From the NCBI GenBank assembly GCA_964529005.1, contig CAZGUH010000013.1, positions 1 to 64,000 on the forward strand: DNA of 64,000 bases. The letters run 5' to 3'. A program made the position numbers and the translations under genes. Shown one piece after another: positions 42,827 through 51,871 of this stretch. The notes beneath the pieces are model-generated. The model searched no databases. It saw only the letters and a program-made list of their open reading frames with translations, and was not told the origin of the DNA. Source of the stretch: CAZGUH01 sp964529005. GTDB taxonomy: Bacteria; Actinomycetota; Acidimicrobiia; Acidimicrobiales; Ilumatobacteraceae. The first letter of the stretch is position 1, and the number at the start of each line of letters is the position of its first letter.

Positions 42827-44530
42827 TCAAAAGCCGGCGCCCCGGAGGAGCTGTCCGGGCAAGGCGCCTGTGTGCTGGCCGTCGAAGAGGACGACCTCTC
42901 CGGATACGACGGTGGCCAGGATTCCTCTCGAACGCTGCACCAAGCGCTGCGCACCGCCAGGAAGATCGCTCACGACCTCCGGCGCACAAGCAGCGACCGA
43001 GTCCGGATCGATCACGTTGAGATCGGCGACCATCCCCTCCCGGATCAACCCGCGGTCGGCGACGTGCCAGATCTCTGCCGGCACCGAGGTCACCATGCGG
43101 ATCGCCTCCTCCAACGTGAACTCGCCACGCTCACGGACCCAGTAGGAGAGAAGATGGGTGTGGATCGACGAGTTGACCAGCTGCCGCACGTGGGCGCCGG
43201 AGTCGGAGAACGTCATCACCGAGCTCGGGTGCCGCAGCAGCTCGAGCACCTCCGGCTCGGACACGTTGCTGACGACGTGGAAGAAGAACCTTTCGAGGTC
43301 ACGCTCCAGCGCCAGATCGATCATCACGTCGACCGGGTGGCAACGTCGGTCGGCCGCGATGTCGGCGACGGATCGGCTGGGGCGGCCGAGGTCGTCCATC
43401 ACGCGGATGGCGTCGAAGTCCGGAGGGCGGGCTTCGGCGCCGACGACCTCGCCGTCGTAGCGCCCGTTGATCGCCGCGTCGACGAGTCGTGCACGCACGC
43501 CCGGATCACGCAGGTGGACGAGTTGTTCCTCGGCGGTCAGGCGGCGCAGCTCAGTCCATCCCTCCAATCGGTCGAAGGGCAGCTGCGTCAGGAACGACAG
43601 GACGATCCCCGACTCCATGCAGAAGGTCTGAGCGACCATGCGCCCGCCGGCAGCGTTCGTCTCCTCCAGCATGGCCAACGTTCGCCGCCACTGAAGGTCG
43701 TGCTCGTCTCGTCCAGCGGTGAGCCCGAACGTGAACGTGGCGCCGGACGCGACTGCGAGTGAGCGCAGCTTCCGGTGCAGCCTGTCATCCTCGGCCGGGT
43801 CGGCGTCTGCGTGCGCCTTGGGCAGGGAAACTTCGAAGATTCCATGGCGCGCCTGCCCCGTCACACCGACCAGATGCGCGATCTCGTCCCATGCGGCGAC
43901 ACGCGATGCCACGGGGCGACCATCCGGCAGCGCATGGCTGCTCCACGACGTCGTCAGCCCGACCGCACCTGCGCTGATCGCATCACGCAGTTGCCGTTCC
44001 ATCGCCTCGAGGTCGTCGTCCGTGGCGGGCTCGCCGAACGCCCGCTCCCCCATCGCCCATGTGCGCAACGCCGAATGGCCCACATACGTGGCGTAGTTGA
44101 TGCCCTTCGGGCGGCGCGCCAGATCGTCGAGATATTGCGGGAACGTCTCCCACCCCCACTCGATGCCGGCGGCCAGCGACACCGCGGGGATGTCCTCCGC
44201 ACGTTCGAGGTTCTGGAGCACGTACTCGTGTTCGCCGGCCCGAACGGGCGCGAGGGTGAAGCCGCAGTTGCCCATGACGACCGACGTCACGCCGTGCCAG
44301 CACGACGACGTCCCGAGCGGCTCCCAGTTCACCTGGGCGTCGAGGTGCGTGTGCCCATCGATGAAGCCGGGCGTCACGACGTGCCCATCGGCATCGATCT
44401 CGTGACGGCCCCGGCCGTCCACGTCGCCGACCTCAACGATGCGCCCATCGCGGACTGCGACATCGGCCCGGCTGGCCGGCATTCCCGAGCCGTCCACCAC
44501 CACACCGTTGCGCACGATCAGATCGAACAC
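42827..44530 (-). CDS. D-aminoacylase-family amidohydrolase (copy C)
   Basis: A 567-residue amidohydrolase. The metal motif G-F-I-D-G-H-T-H gives H60 and H62, G-N-C gives C89, and F-S-D-S-G-A-H carries the aspartate. It is more distant from copies A and B than they are from each other. The GTG at 44530 begins a unit with the ACMSD-like hydrolase and binding protein 2. A copy of the shared box lies about 58 bp upstream. Its true amide substrate is unknown; the family also contains non-D-aminoacylase amidases. Confidence 0.85.
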   Translation of the reverse strand: MFDLIVRNGVVVDGSGMPASRADVAVRDGRIVEVGDVDGRGRHEIDADGHVVTPGFIDGHTHLDAQVNWEPLGTSSCWHGVTSVVMGNCGFTLAPVRAGEHEYVLQNLERAEDIPAVSLAAGIEWGWETFPQYLDDLARRPKGINYATYVGHSALRTWAMGERAFGEPATDDDLEAMERQLRDAISAGAVGLTTSWSSHALPDGRPVASRVAAWDEIAHLVGVTGQARHGIFEVSLPKAHADADPAEDDRLHRKLRSLAVASGATFTFGLTAGRDEHDLQWRRTLAMLEETNAAGGRMVAQTFCMESGIVLSFLTQLPFDRLEGWTELRRLTAEEQLVHLRDPGVRARLVDAAINGRYDGEVVGAEARPPDFDAIRVMDDLGRPSRSVADIAADRRCHPVDVMIDLALERDLERFFFHVVSNVSEPEVLELLRHPSSVMTFSDSGAHVRQLVNSSIHTHLLSYWVRERGEFTLEEAIRMVTSVPAEIWHVADRGLIREGMVADLNVIDPDSVAACAPEVVSDLPGGAQRLVQRSRGILATVVSGEVVLFDGQHTGALPGQLLRGAGF

Positions 44531-44587
44531 GTCGTCCCCCGGATTGTCCGCGGCATGCCTCCGTCGTGCACCGAGACCCCCTGCCGC

Positions 44588-44607
44588 ACTGCAACCTAAC
44601 AGCGTTG
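44588..44607 (-). promoter_or_regulatory. Shared promoter/operator box, site 13 (amidohydrolase C)
   Basis: Minus strand CAAC-GCT-GTTA-GGTTG-CAG-T, a weaker match. TAAC-N7-GTTA around it is a perfect inverted repeat. TGCAGT could be the -10. Confidence 0.55.
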
Positions 44608-44670
44608 GTTATTCTCCACCAGCACGCCCCGATCGTCAAGGCCGAGCCGCACGGAAAGGTCAGCGGGAGA

Positions 44671-46464
44671 TCAAAACCAGTCCGCACGCATGTCCAGCGC
44701 GGCGCGTTCGCGCGACCGAACGAGAGCCAGCTTCGTGTCCGCCGCGGGAAGCTCGTACGCGAAGAAGTATCGAGCGGCCTGCCGCTTGCCGGCGTGGAAG
44801 GCGGCGCCGGCCTCGCCGCACGCGATCACCTGCTCCAGCCAGATCCATGCCACGACGACGCTCCCCACCCCCTCGAGGTACAGCGACGCGTTGGCCAGCG
44901 CCGTGTCGGGGTCGTCCTCGGTCCACGCCGCTGCTGTCGCCGAGAGCAACAGGTCGAGCGATTCGCGCAGGCGCGCAGCCAGCGCGGCCGCCAACCCACC
45001 GACGTCCCCCGCGCGCGTCACGCAATCGCGGATCGTGGACTCGAGAGCGTGCAATCCCTCGCCGTCGTTCATGCGCACCTTGCGCGCGAGGAGATCGAGC
45101 GCCTGGAGCCCATGGGTCCCCTCATGGATCATGTTGAGCCGGTTGTCCCGGTAATGCTGCTCGACGTCGAAGTCGCGGGTGTAGCCGGCGCCGCCCAAGA
45201 CCTGGATCGCCAGCGAGTTCGCCTCGAGGCAGAACTGCGAGGGCCAGCTCTTGGCGATCGGCGTGAGGATTTCGAGCAGCACGCCAGCGCGGTGGCGCGC
45301 CGCGTCGTCCGGCGCCGTGGTCTTCTCATCGAGGAGCCGAGCCGCATAGAGGTTCAGCGCCAGCCCGCCTTCGGCGTAGCACTTCTGTGCCAGCAACATC
45401 CGGCGGACGTCGACGTGCTCGATGATCGGCACCGGAGGTGAGGCAGGGTCCTTGACAGCAAGCGCGCGCCCCTGGGTCCGCGCCTGGGCATAGTCGAGCG
45501 CCTTGAGGTAGCCGGTGTAGCCGATCGACGCAGCCATCATCCCGACACCGATGCGGGCCTCGTTCATCATGTGGAACATGTACTCGAGGCCACGGTGGGG
45601 CACTCCGACGAGGTATCCGACCGCCCCCGGTTCTCCGAGCGGGCGATGGACGCCGTCGCCGAAGCTCAACACGGTGTTCACGGCGCCGCGAAAGCCCATC
45701 TTGTGGTTGAGCCCCGCCAGCGCGACGTCGTTGCGCTCCCCGATCACGCCATCGGGATCGACGAGGAACTTCGGCACGATGAAGAGCGAGAGGCCCTTCA
45801 CTCCGGGCGGCCCGCCAGGGATCTTCGCGAGCACGAGGTGGACGATGTTCTCGGCCAGCCCGTGATCGCCGCCCGAGATCCACATCTTCGTCCCGGTGAG
45901 GCGGTAGCACCCGTTCGCCGCCGGGACGGCGCGGGTGGAGATGTCGACGAGCGAAGATCCGGCGTGCGGCTCCGAGAGACACATGGTGCCGAAGAACCGA
46001 CCGTCGATCATCGGGCGCACGAAGCGATCGATCTGATCGGCGCTGCCGTACGTCGCCAACAGGTGAGCGTTGGCAGATGTCAAGAACGGGTATGCCGTCG
46101 TGGCGACGTTCGCCGCCGCGAACCATGCCCAGCATGCGCTGGCCACCACGGCAGGCAACTGCATGCCACCGAGCTCCTCGTCCAGCGTTGCGCCGACCAG
46201 ACCGGTGGCGTTGAAGGTGTCGAGCGCTGCTTTGATCTCGGGGATCAACGTGACAGCGCCACCGTCGAACGTGGGCTCGCTCGCGTCGCTGGCCTTCAGG
46301 TGGGACGCGAACTCCCGCTCGGCGATCTGCGCGCTGAGGTCGATGATCGGATCGAACGTCGAGCGCGAATGGGCCGCGAATCGTCGACGAGACGTCAGCG
46401 CCTCGACGTCGAGCCAGTCGTACAGCAAGAAGTCGATGTCTCTCCGAGACAGCAACAGCGACAT
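44671..46464 (-). CDS. Large acyl-CoA dehydrogenase with extra C-terminal domain
   Basis: About 597 residues, longer than the usual 380-430 because of an extra N-terminal helical segment and an acetyl-CoA-dehydrogenase-like C-terminal domain, as in FadE5- and DmdC-type enzymes. The flavin motif L-S-E-P-H-A-G-S-S and the glutamate in H-E-G-T-H-G-L-Q are intact. The ATG at 46464 gives the family N-terminus M-S-L-L-L-S-R-R-D. It follows the SDR gene by 19 bp and probably oxidises an acyl-CoA made elsewhere in the locus. Confidence 0.92.
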   Translation of the reverse strand: MSLLLSRRDIDFLLYDWLDVEALTSRRRFAAHSRSTFDPIIDLSAQIAEREFASHLKASDASEPTFDGGAVTLIPEIKAALDTFNATGLVGATLDEELGGMQLPAVVASACWAWFAAANVATTAYPFLTSANAHLLATYGSADQIDRFVRPMIDGRFFGTMCLSEPHAGSSLVDISTRAVPAANGCYRLTGTKMWISGGDHGLAENIVHLVLAKIPGGPPGVKGLSLFIVPKFLVDPDGVIGERNDVALAGLNHKMGFRGAVNTVLSFGDGVHRPLGEPGAVGYLVGVPHRGLEYMFHMMNEARIGVGMMAASIGYTGYLKALDYAQARTQGRALAVKDPASPPVPIIEHVDVRRMLLAQKCYAEGGLALNLYAARLLDEKTTAPDDAARHRAGVLLEILTPIAKSWPSQFCLEANSLAIQVLGGAGYTRDFDVEQHYRDNRLNMIHEGTHGLQALDLLARKVRMNDGEGLHALESTIRDCVTRAGDVGGLAAALAARLRESLDLLLSATAAAWTEDDPDTALANASLYLEGVGSVVVAWIWLEQVIACGEAGAAFHAGKRQAARYFFAYELPAADTKLALVRSRERAALDMRADWF

Positions 46465-46483
46465 CGCTAGACCTTTCCGATCG

Positions 46484-47302
46484 TCACGTCGACAGCCGGC
46501 GCTCGACCGGCAGGACATCCTGATCTCGTTCCCGGTCGGATCCGATGTCGATGGCGGCGCGGAGGTGATTGCCTCCGTCGACGGCGAGACAGACACCGGT
46601 GATCCATGACGCCTGCCGGCTCACCAGGAACGACACGGCGTCCGCGACATCGGAGGCGGAACCAGGTCGGCCAAGCGGCGTCTCGGCGAGCTGTCGCGAC
46701 GAGAACGTGTCGTCGCGATACAGCGGTGCTGTCATGTCGGTGTTGATCACGCCTGCCCGGACGGCATTGACGCGAACGCCACGAGAACCCAGCTCGTTCG
46801 CTGCGTTCGCCACGAGCGCCTCGAGTGCCGCCTTGCTGACGGCGTACGGCGACATCGCGAAGTGCGGTTGCGAGACCGCGGCCGACGAGATCGCGACGAT
46901 CGATCCACCGCCGTTCTCACCGATCCGCGCTGCGCACGAGCGGAGCGTCAAGAACGCGCCGTCGAGATTGACCGCCATCACGCGACGCCACGAGCGCAGT
47001 GACGTCCTGAGGATCGGAGCGCCGTCTCCGCCGACTCCCGCTGCGAGCACCGCGAGCTTGAGCGGTGCCGGCGCGTTCGCCTGCGCGACGGCGTTGTCGA
47101 CGTCGGCCTCGCGCGTGACGTCTCCGACCGCGAACGACACCTTCTCCCCCAACTCCGCTGCGGTCTTCCGCAACGGCTCCAGCCGGCGGCCCATCAGGGT
47201 GACGTGAAAGCCGTCGAGAACGAGCCGCGCCGCGATGCAGCGGCCGAGACCCGTGCCGCCGCCGGTGACGAGGGCTGACATCGGGGCTTGGGGGACGGTC
47301 AC
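46484..47302 (-). CDS. Short-chain dehydrogenase/reductase
   Basis: A 272-residue SDR of the 3-oxoacyl-reductase type. The Rossmann motif T-G-G-G-T-G-L-G is followed by active-site serine in I-S-S-A-A-V and the intact Y-A-V-S-K. The GTG at 47302 follows AGGAG by 8 nt and is preferred to the ATG at 47281. A short unusual C-terminal tail extends past the normal family end. It begins a unit with the large acyl-CoA dehydrogenase under promoter site 14. Confidence 0.92.
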   Translation of the reverse strand: MTVPQAPMSALVTGGGTGLGRCIAARLVLDGFHVTLMGRRLEPLRKTAAELGEKVSFAVGDVTREADVDNAVAQANAPAPLKLAVLAAGVGGDGAPILRTSLRSWRRVMAVNLDGAFLTLRSCAARIGENGGGSIVAISSAAVSQPHFAMSPYAVSKAALEALVANAANELGSRGVRVNAVRAGVINTDMTAPLYRDDTFSSRQLAETPLGRPGSASDVADAVSFLVSRQASWITGVCLAVDGGNHLRAAIDIGSDRERDQDVLPVERRLST

Positions 47303-47372
47303 GGTGAAGGCTCCTGACTGCGGGACTGAGCCCGGGCGGCGGCGGCGTCGGTGATTCTCTCTGCCGCTCGGC

Positions 47373-47392
47373 AGGATAATCAAACACTGATT
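47373..47392 (-). promoter_or_regulatory. Shared promoter/operator box, site 14 (SDR/dehydrogenase unit)
   Basis: Minus strand AATC-AGT-GTTT-GATTA-TCC-T, a full match with TATCCT as -10, about 70 bp before the SDR start. Confidence 0.85.
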
Positions 47393-47417
47393 GCCAAGCG
47401 AAGGCAAACCGTCTGGA

Positions 47418-48131
47418 TCAGGATCGGAGGCGTCGACCCGTCGCTGGTGTCCGCCTGGGCCGAGCCGCACCAGCCTCGATGCCCGAGGTCAGGTACGCCC
47501 GCAGGATGTCGCTGATCGCATCCAGCGACGCCAGGAAGTCGTACTCAGGAGACAGGATCCACTGATACGCGGCCCCGTAGAGCGATGACACGGCCATGTC
47601 GGCGACCGGCCACGGATCGACCGACGGGTTCGCCTCTCCAGCTGCCTGGCCGTTCTCGATCGCGGTCGCGATGCCCTGACGCAGCCGTTCGTTGAACGAC
47701 AGCATCCGCGAACGGAGCAGCGGCATCGACGAGCTGTTGAGCGATTCGAACATGATCGTGTAGAAGGCCCGCACGATCAGAGCATCGGTTTCCAGTCCGG
47801 CGCGCAGCGCCCGCAGCATCGGCACGAGCGACAGACCGGGCTCACCTTCCAATGCCTGCCGGATCGACGGCTCCGCCAGCTGGTTCGCCGCCGAATCGAA
47901 GAGCACCCACAGCAAGTTCTCCTTCGAGCCGAACCGGCGCGTGACCAGTCCGTGGCTGTATCCCGCGCGGCGCCCTACCTCCGCCAGGGTGATCTGATCG
48001 AGGCCGTGACCCGCGAGGAGCTCCGTCGCGGCTTCGAGCAGACGGCGCGTCGACAGGATCGCCCGTTCCTGCTGTGGCGGATCGGGAAGCGGGCGGCGAC
48101 CTGCCTCCCCGTCCTTGGCTCCTCTCGGCAT
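47418..48131 (-). CDS. TetR family transcriptional regulator
   Basis: A 237-residue TetR of a different branch from the two at 7 and 40 kb. The helix-turn-helix reads I-T-L-A-E-V-G-R-R-A-G-Y-S-H-G-L-V-T-R-R-F. The ATG at 48131 follows GAGGAG by 5 nt; the frame continues upstream without signs of coding. It lies 76 bp after the formaldehyde dehydrogenase gene and may be co-transcribed with it. Its ligand domain gives no clue to the effector. Confidence 0.92.
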   Translation of the reverse strand: MPRGAKDGEAGRRPLPDPPQQERAILSTRRLLEAATELLAGHGLDQITLAEVGRRAGYSHGLVTRRFGSKENLLWVLFDSAANQLAEPSIRQALEGEPGLSLVPMLRALRAGLETDALIVRAFYTIMFESLNSSSMPLLRSRMLSFNERLRQGIATAIENGQAAGEANPSVDPWPVADMAVSSLYGAAYQWILSPEYDFLASLDAISDILRAYLTSGIEAGAARPRRTPATGRRLRS

Positions 48132-48207
48132 GGCGGCTCCTCGCCCGGCGCTGTCAGCACGCGCAGCCCCGGCGACCGGGGCCGATACGGGCACCGGACT
48201 TTAGTCG

Positions 48208-49428
48208 TCACCGCCCGATGGCGCCGTGGGGGTCGATGATAAACTTGCAGCTGGCGCCGCTGTCGAAAGACGCGTAGCCGGTGGGAGCATCGTCGAGGGA
48301 GATGACCGTGGCGTTGACCGCCTTGGCGATCTGCACGCGATCGCTCAAGATGGCCTTCATCAGCCCTCGGTTGTAGCGCATCACAGGGCATTGTCCGGTG
48401 CTGAAGGTGTGGGACTTCGCCCAGCCGAGCCCGATCCGCACCGACAGGCTGCCGACCTTCGCCGCATCGTCAACGCCACCCGGGTCTCCCGTGACGTAAA
48501 GGCCGGGAATGCCGAGCCGTCCCGCCGCTCGGGTGATCTCCATGATGGAGTTGAGCACCGTCGCCGGAGCTTCGCGAGCCGAGTCGCTGCCATGCCCGCG
48601 GGCCTCGAAGCCGACGGCGTCGATCGCCGCGTCGACCTCCGGCTCGCCGAGGATCGATTCGATCTGCTCGCCGAGGGTGGCATCTCGCGTCAGGTCCACC
48701 GTCTCACAACCGAAGCTGCGCGCCTGCGCCAGCCGTTCCGGGTTCATGTCGCCGACGATGACGACCGAAGCGCCGAGGAACTGCGCGGAGTGCGCAGCGG
48801 CGAGGCCCACCGGTCCGGCGCCAGCGACGTACACCGTCGACCCCGACGTCACGCCGGCCGTGACCGCGCCGTGGTACCCGGTGGGGAAGATGTCCGAGAG
48901 CATCGTCAGATCCAGGATCTTGTCGAGGGCCTGGTCGCGGTCCGGGAGCACCAGCAGGTTCCAATCGGCGTACGGCACCATGACGTACTCGGCCTGGCCG
49001 CCGACCCATCCGCCCATGTCGACGTAGCCATAGGCGGAGCCGGGGCGATCCGGGTTGACGTTGAGGCAGACGCCGGTGTGGCCCTCCTTGCAATTGCGGC
49101 ACCGTCCACATGCGATGTTGAACGGCACCGAGCACACGTCACCGAGCCGGACGAACTCCACATCCCTGCCGAGCTCGACCACTTCACCGAGGATCTCGTG
49201 TCCCAGCACGAGCCCGGGCGGCGCCGTCGTGCGCCCGCGCACCATGTGCTGATCGGACCCGCAGATGTTCGTCGACAGGACCTTCAGGATCACGCCGTGC
49301 TGGCAGGACCGGCCGACGTTGGCGGAATGGACGCCGGGTCCGTCACGCAGGACCAGCCCGGGATAGTCGATGTCCTCGACCTTCACCTTTCCCGGTTCGA
49401 CGTAGACCACAGCTCGGTTGTTCGTCAT
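48208..49428 (-). CDS. fdhA: Glutathione-independent formaldehyde dehydrogenase (zinc ADH family)
   Basis: A 406-residue zinc-dependent medium-chain dehydrogenase. S-T-N-I-C-G-S-D-Q-H is the catalytic zinc start, L-G-H-E-I-L-G-E-V follows, and the structural zinc cysteines are in C-G-R-C-R-N-C-K-E-G-H-T-G-V-C. The G-W-V-G-G-Q-A-E-Y-V-M-V-P-Y-A-D-W segment is typical of the Pseudomonas-type NAD-bound formaldehyde dehydrogenase. It oxidises formaldehyde to formate or dismutates aldehydes, which fits demethylation products elsewhere in the locus. ATG 49428 stands 3 nt after AGG, with shared box site 15 upstream. Confidence 0.93.
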   Translation of the reverse strand: MTNNRAVVYVEPGKVKVEDIDYPGLVLRDGPGVHSANVGRSCQHGVILKVLSTNICGSDQHMVRGRTTAPPGLVLGHEILGEVVELGRDVEFVRLGDVCSVPFNIACGRCRNCKEGHTGVCLNVNPDRPGSAYGYVDMGGWVGGQAEYVMVPYADWNLLVLPDRDQALDKILDLTMLSDIFPTGYHGAVTAGVTSGSTVYVAGAGPVGLAAAHSAQFLGASVVIVGDMNPERLAQARSFGCETVDLTRDATLGEQIESILGEPEVDAAIDAVGFEARGHGSDSAREAPATVLNSIMEITRAAGRLGIPGLYVTGDPGGVDDAAKVGSLSVRIGLGWAKSHTFSTGQCPVMRYNRGLMKAILSDRVQIAKAVNATVISLDDAPTGYASFDSGASCKFIIDPHGAIGR

Positions 49429-49451
49429 CCTGCCCCTCGTCCCCTCGCGAT

Positions 49452-49471
49452 GCCGTATTCGAACATCGTTA
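49452..49471 (-). promoter_or_regulatory. Shared promoter/operator box, site 15 (formaldehyde dehydrogenase)
   Basis: Minus strand TAAC-GAT-GTTC-GAATA-CGG-C. Core kept; TACGGC would be the -10, about 25 bp before the ATG. Confidence 0.55.
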
Positions 49472-49505
49472 GTTTAGCGCCCGGCACGACCGACGGCGAG
49501 GCTCG

Positions 49506-50318
49506 TCATGCAGCGGGGGTGACCATCACGCGGTACATCTCCCGCGCGCCGGGACTATCCATGATCGCGAAGTGCTGGGTGCGACGGTTGTCCCAGATCG
49601 TCAGGGTTCCCGGCTTCCACACCACGCGCAGTTGGATCTGAGGCCGGTGGGCCTGCTCGAACAGGAGGCCGAGCAGGGCCTTGCTTTCGTCGGGACGCAG
49701 GCCGACGATCTCCTTCGTGTAGCCCTGGTTGACGTACAACGAGCGCCGGCCGGTCTCCGGATCGAGCAACGCCACCGGATGCGTGACCGGGGCGAAGCCT
49801 TCGTTGTCGGTCGGCCGCGGCCACGCATGGATCGCGATGAGACCGTCGAGCATCCGTCGCACCGGTTCCGAGAGGCGTTCGTACGCGGCCTCCATGTCGG
49901 CGAACAACGTGTCCCGTCCGTACGCCGGCACCCGGTTCGCAAACAGGAACGAGATCCAATGGTTGGTGTCTTGCCGGACACTGCCGTCGGTGTGCCATCC
50001 GTCGAGGTCACCCCACGACAGCTTGTCACCGCTCTTGGTCTCCTGGGTGTCGCCGTCGCTGCGCAGCACCTTGATCTCGGGCAGTCCGGCGACGTCGCCG
50101 TGCAGCGGATGCTCCCGCGTCTCCGGGCTGCCGAACTCGCGGGTGAAGGCGACGAGTTGCTCTGCCGACAGATCTCCTTGATCGCGGATCACCACCACCT
50201 TGTGCTCGCGCAGCGCCGCGCGGACGCTCGCGATGAGCTCTGAATCCCAACCGGCGCCGAGGCGGAGGCCCGAGATCTCGGCGCCGAGCACACCGGTCAG
50301 CGGAGTGAGGGTGACCAT
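49506..50318 (-). CDS. TauD/TfdA family dioxygenase
   Basis: A 270-residue Fe(II)/2-oxoglutarate dioxygenase. The iron motif H-T-D is in G-W-H-T-D-G-S-V, and the distal histidine in T-Q-H-F-A with a later arginine. The GTG at 50327 overlaps the upstream stop, but ATG 50318 has GGGGGAG at 8 nt and gives the family N-terminus M-V-T-L-T-P-L-T-G-V-L-G-A-E. It is coupled to a second TauD gene. Very similar to the cut-off TauD at 63229-64000. It hydroxylates a sulfonate, carboxylate or ether, with loss of a neighbouring group; the substrate is unknown. Confidence 0.93.
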   Translation of the reverse strand: MVTLTPLTGVLGAEISGLRLGAGWDSELIASVRAALREHKVVVIRDQGDLSAEQLVAFTREFGSPETREHPLHGDVAGLPEIKVLRSDGDTQETKSGDKLSWGDLDGWHTDGSVRQDTNHWISFLFANRVPAYGRDTLFADMEAAYERLSEPVRRMLDGLIAIHAWPRPTDNEGFAPVTHPVALLDPETGRRSLYVNQGYTKEIVGLRPDESKALLGLLFEQAHRPQIQLRVVWKPGTLTIWDNRRTQHFAIMDSPGAREMYRVMVTPAA

Positions 50319-50323
50319 CGCTG

Positions 50324-51295
50324 TCACTCCCCCGTTGCCGCCCCGAGGGCGGCGCCCTCGATCAGCTCCGACGCTCGGCCGTCGGGTCCGACGGGGACGT
50401 CGCCCACCAGGGTGACCCGATAGAGCGTGCGCTCGGCCGCCTCCAGATGACCGATGTCCTGCGGTCCCAGATGAGCAGTGGCTCGATTGTCCCAGAACGC
50501 CACGCTCCCGGCCTCCCACTTGAAGCGGACCGTGAACTCCGGCCGCGCCAGATGTTCGAAGAGGAACTCGAGGATCCAGCGGCTCTCGAGCGGCGAGACG
50601 TCCACGATGTGATCGGTGAAGACCGGGTTGACGAACAGCACCTTCTCGCCGGTGCGTGGGTGCACGCGGACGACGGGGTGCTCGGCGCTGATCCGGTTCG
50701 TTGCGATCTTCGTCGCGAACGATCGGGATCGCTGAAGGTACGAGTGACGGGCGCCGAAGCAGTGCACCGCACGGAGACCGTCGAGGAACGCCTGAACCGG
50801 ATCTGCGAGGGCCGCGTACGCGGCGGCCAGGTTGGTGAACATCGTGTCTCCGCCGAACGGCGGCAGGACGTCCGCGCGCAGGACCGATCCGGCTGGAGGG
50901 TTCACCGCCGGGGTGACGTCCGTGTGCCACCCGTTGCTGGCGTAATACTTCGGCCGGCGCGTCGCCTCGTCCGGACTCATCCCGAACTGCTCGCGACGCT
51001 GATCGACGGTGTAGATCTCCGGGTATCCGTCGTGCGGCGCGTCGTCGTGGGGATGCGCTCGCGTCAGCTCGCCGAACTGCCGCGCGAACGCGATCTGCGA
51101 CGCGTGGTCGAGGTCTTGGCCACGGAAGAACACGACCTTCCACCGCAGCAACGCCTCGTCGATCGCGCGGAACACTTCGGGGCTCAGAGGCTCGCTGATG
51201 TCGACACCGGAGATCTCGGCGCCGATGTGACCCGAGAGGGGCCTGATCGTCAAGGCGTCGCCATCTTCGCGTGGGCCGGACCGGACCGGGATCAT
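50324..51295 (-). CDS. TauD/TfdA family dioxygenase
   Basis: A 323-residue Fe(II)/2-oxoglutarate dioxygenase. G-W-H-T-D-V-T-P provides the H-x-D, T-A-H-L-G-P the distal histidine and R-V-T-L the end of the fold. It precedes the smaller TauD gene in an operon and is only distantly similar to it, so the two probably act on different steps or form a pair. The 21-bp palindrome lies about 85 bp upstream, between this gene and the divergent AhpD-like gene. Confidence 0.93.
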   Translation of the reverse strand: MIPVRSGPREDGDALTIRPLSGHIGAEISGVDISEPLSPEVFRAIDEALLRWKVVFFRGQDLDHASQIAFARQFGELTRAHPHDDAPHDGYPEIYTVDQRREQFGMSPDEATRRPKYYASNGWHTDVTPAVNPPAGSVLRADVLPPFGGDTMFTNLAAAYAALADPVQAFLDGLRAVHCFGARHSYLQRSRSFATKIATNRISAEHPVVRVHPRTGEKVLFVNPVFTDHIVDVSPLESRWILEFLFEHLARPEFTVRFKWEAGSVAFWDNRATAHLGPQDIGHLEAAERTLYRVTLVGDVPVGPDGRASELIEGAALGAATGE

Positions 51296-51379
51296 GCTGT
51301 TGACACCTTTCTGCGTCGCGAGCGCGGCCTGACGCCGCGCACGCGCCTAGTGGACGGCGCCGTCGGCGGCGATGTCAAC

Positions 51380-51400
51380 CGTGATCACATTGTGATCACG
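51380..51400. promoter_or_regulatory. 21-bp perfect palindromic operator
   Basis: CGTGATCAC-ATT-GTGATCACG, perfect 9-bp arms. It lies between the divergent TauD pair and the AhpD-like/CoA-transferase genes. On the minus strand it directly precedes TTGACA at 51372-51377, so it sits at a -35 edge. A partial copy is at 22331-22354. The regulator is unknown. Confidence 0.7.
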
Positions 51401-51505
51401 CTTGCCGACGCATTCGGGGCACGTCATCACTATGCGGCGAACGTTGACATTCCCCGGCGCTCGGACGGACACTCCCAGCCCTCACCACAGCCCGAGGAGC
51501 CTGCC

Positions 51506-51871
51506 TTGCCCCACTTCTACGACCACGCGGATCGGGCGCATCTCGCCGCGCTGAAAGAACACGCCCCGCCAGAGTTCGACGCCTACGTCAAGATGAACAC
51601 GACGGTGTTCGGACGGAAGGACGGGACGATCAGCCCGCTGAACCGTGAGCTGATCGCCGTCGCGGTCGCGGTGTCGAAGCAATGCGCGTACTGCATCCAG
51701 TCGCACACCAAGAACGCCGCCGCGCTCGGTGCAACGGAGGCCGAGATCGGCGAGGCGGTCATGATCGCCGTGGCGATCGGCGCCGGCTCCGCAGCCACGC
51801 ACGGCGCGCTGGCGATGAAGCTGTTCGAATCAGCCAGCGAAGCGATCGCCGCTGAACCTGCACGGTCATGA
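51506..51871 (+). CDS. AhpD-like carboxymuconolactone decarboxylase family protein
   Basis: A small 121-residue protein of the AhpD/CMD fold. The family core C-A-Y-C-I-Q-S-H provides the redox C-x-x-C plus histidine, so a peroxidase-type or thiol-dependent activity is possible. The start is TTG at 51506 with GAGGAG 6 nt before; open frame upstream lies outside the family. Its TGA overlaps the ATG of the CoA-transferase. Confidence 0.9.
   Translation: MPHFYDHADRAHLAALKEHAPPEFDAYVKMNTTVFGRKDGTISPLNRELIAVAVAVSKQCAYCIQSHTKNAAALGATEAEIGEAVMIAVAIGAGSAATHGALAMKLFESASEAIAAEPARS

Noticed and set aside
42827..44530. Assignment as dihydropyrimidinase or hydantoinase
   Set aside because: The G-N-C cysteine after H-x-H fits the D-aminoacylase branch. 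The carbamylated-lysine pattern of hydantoinases was not seen.
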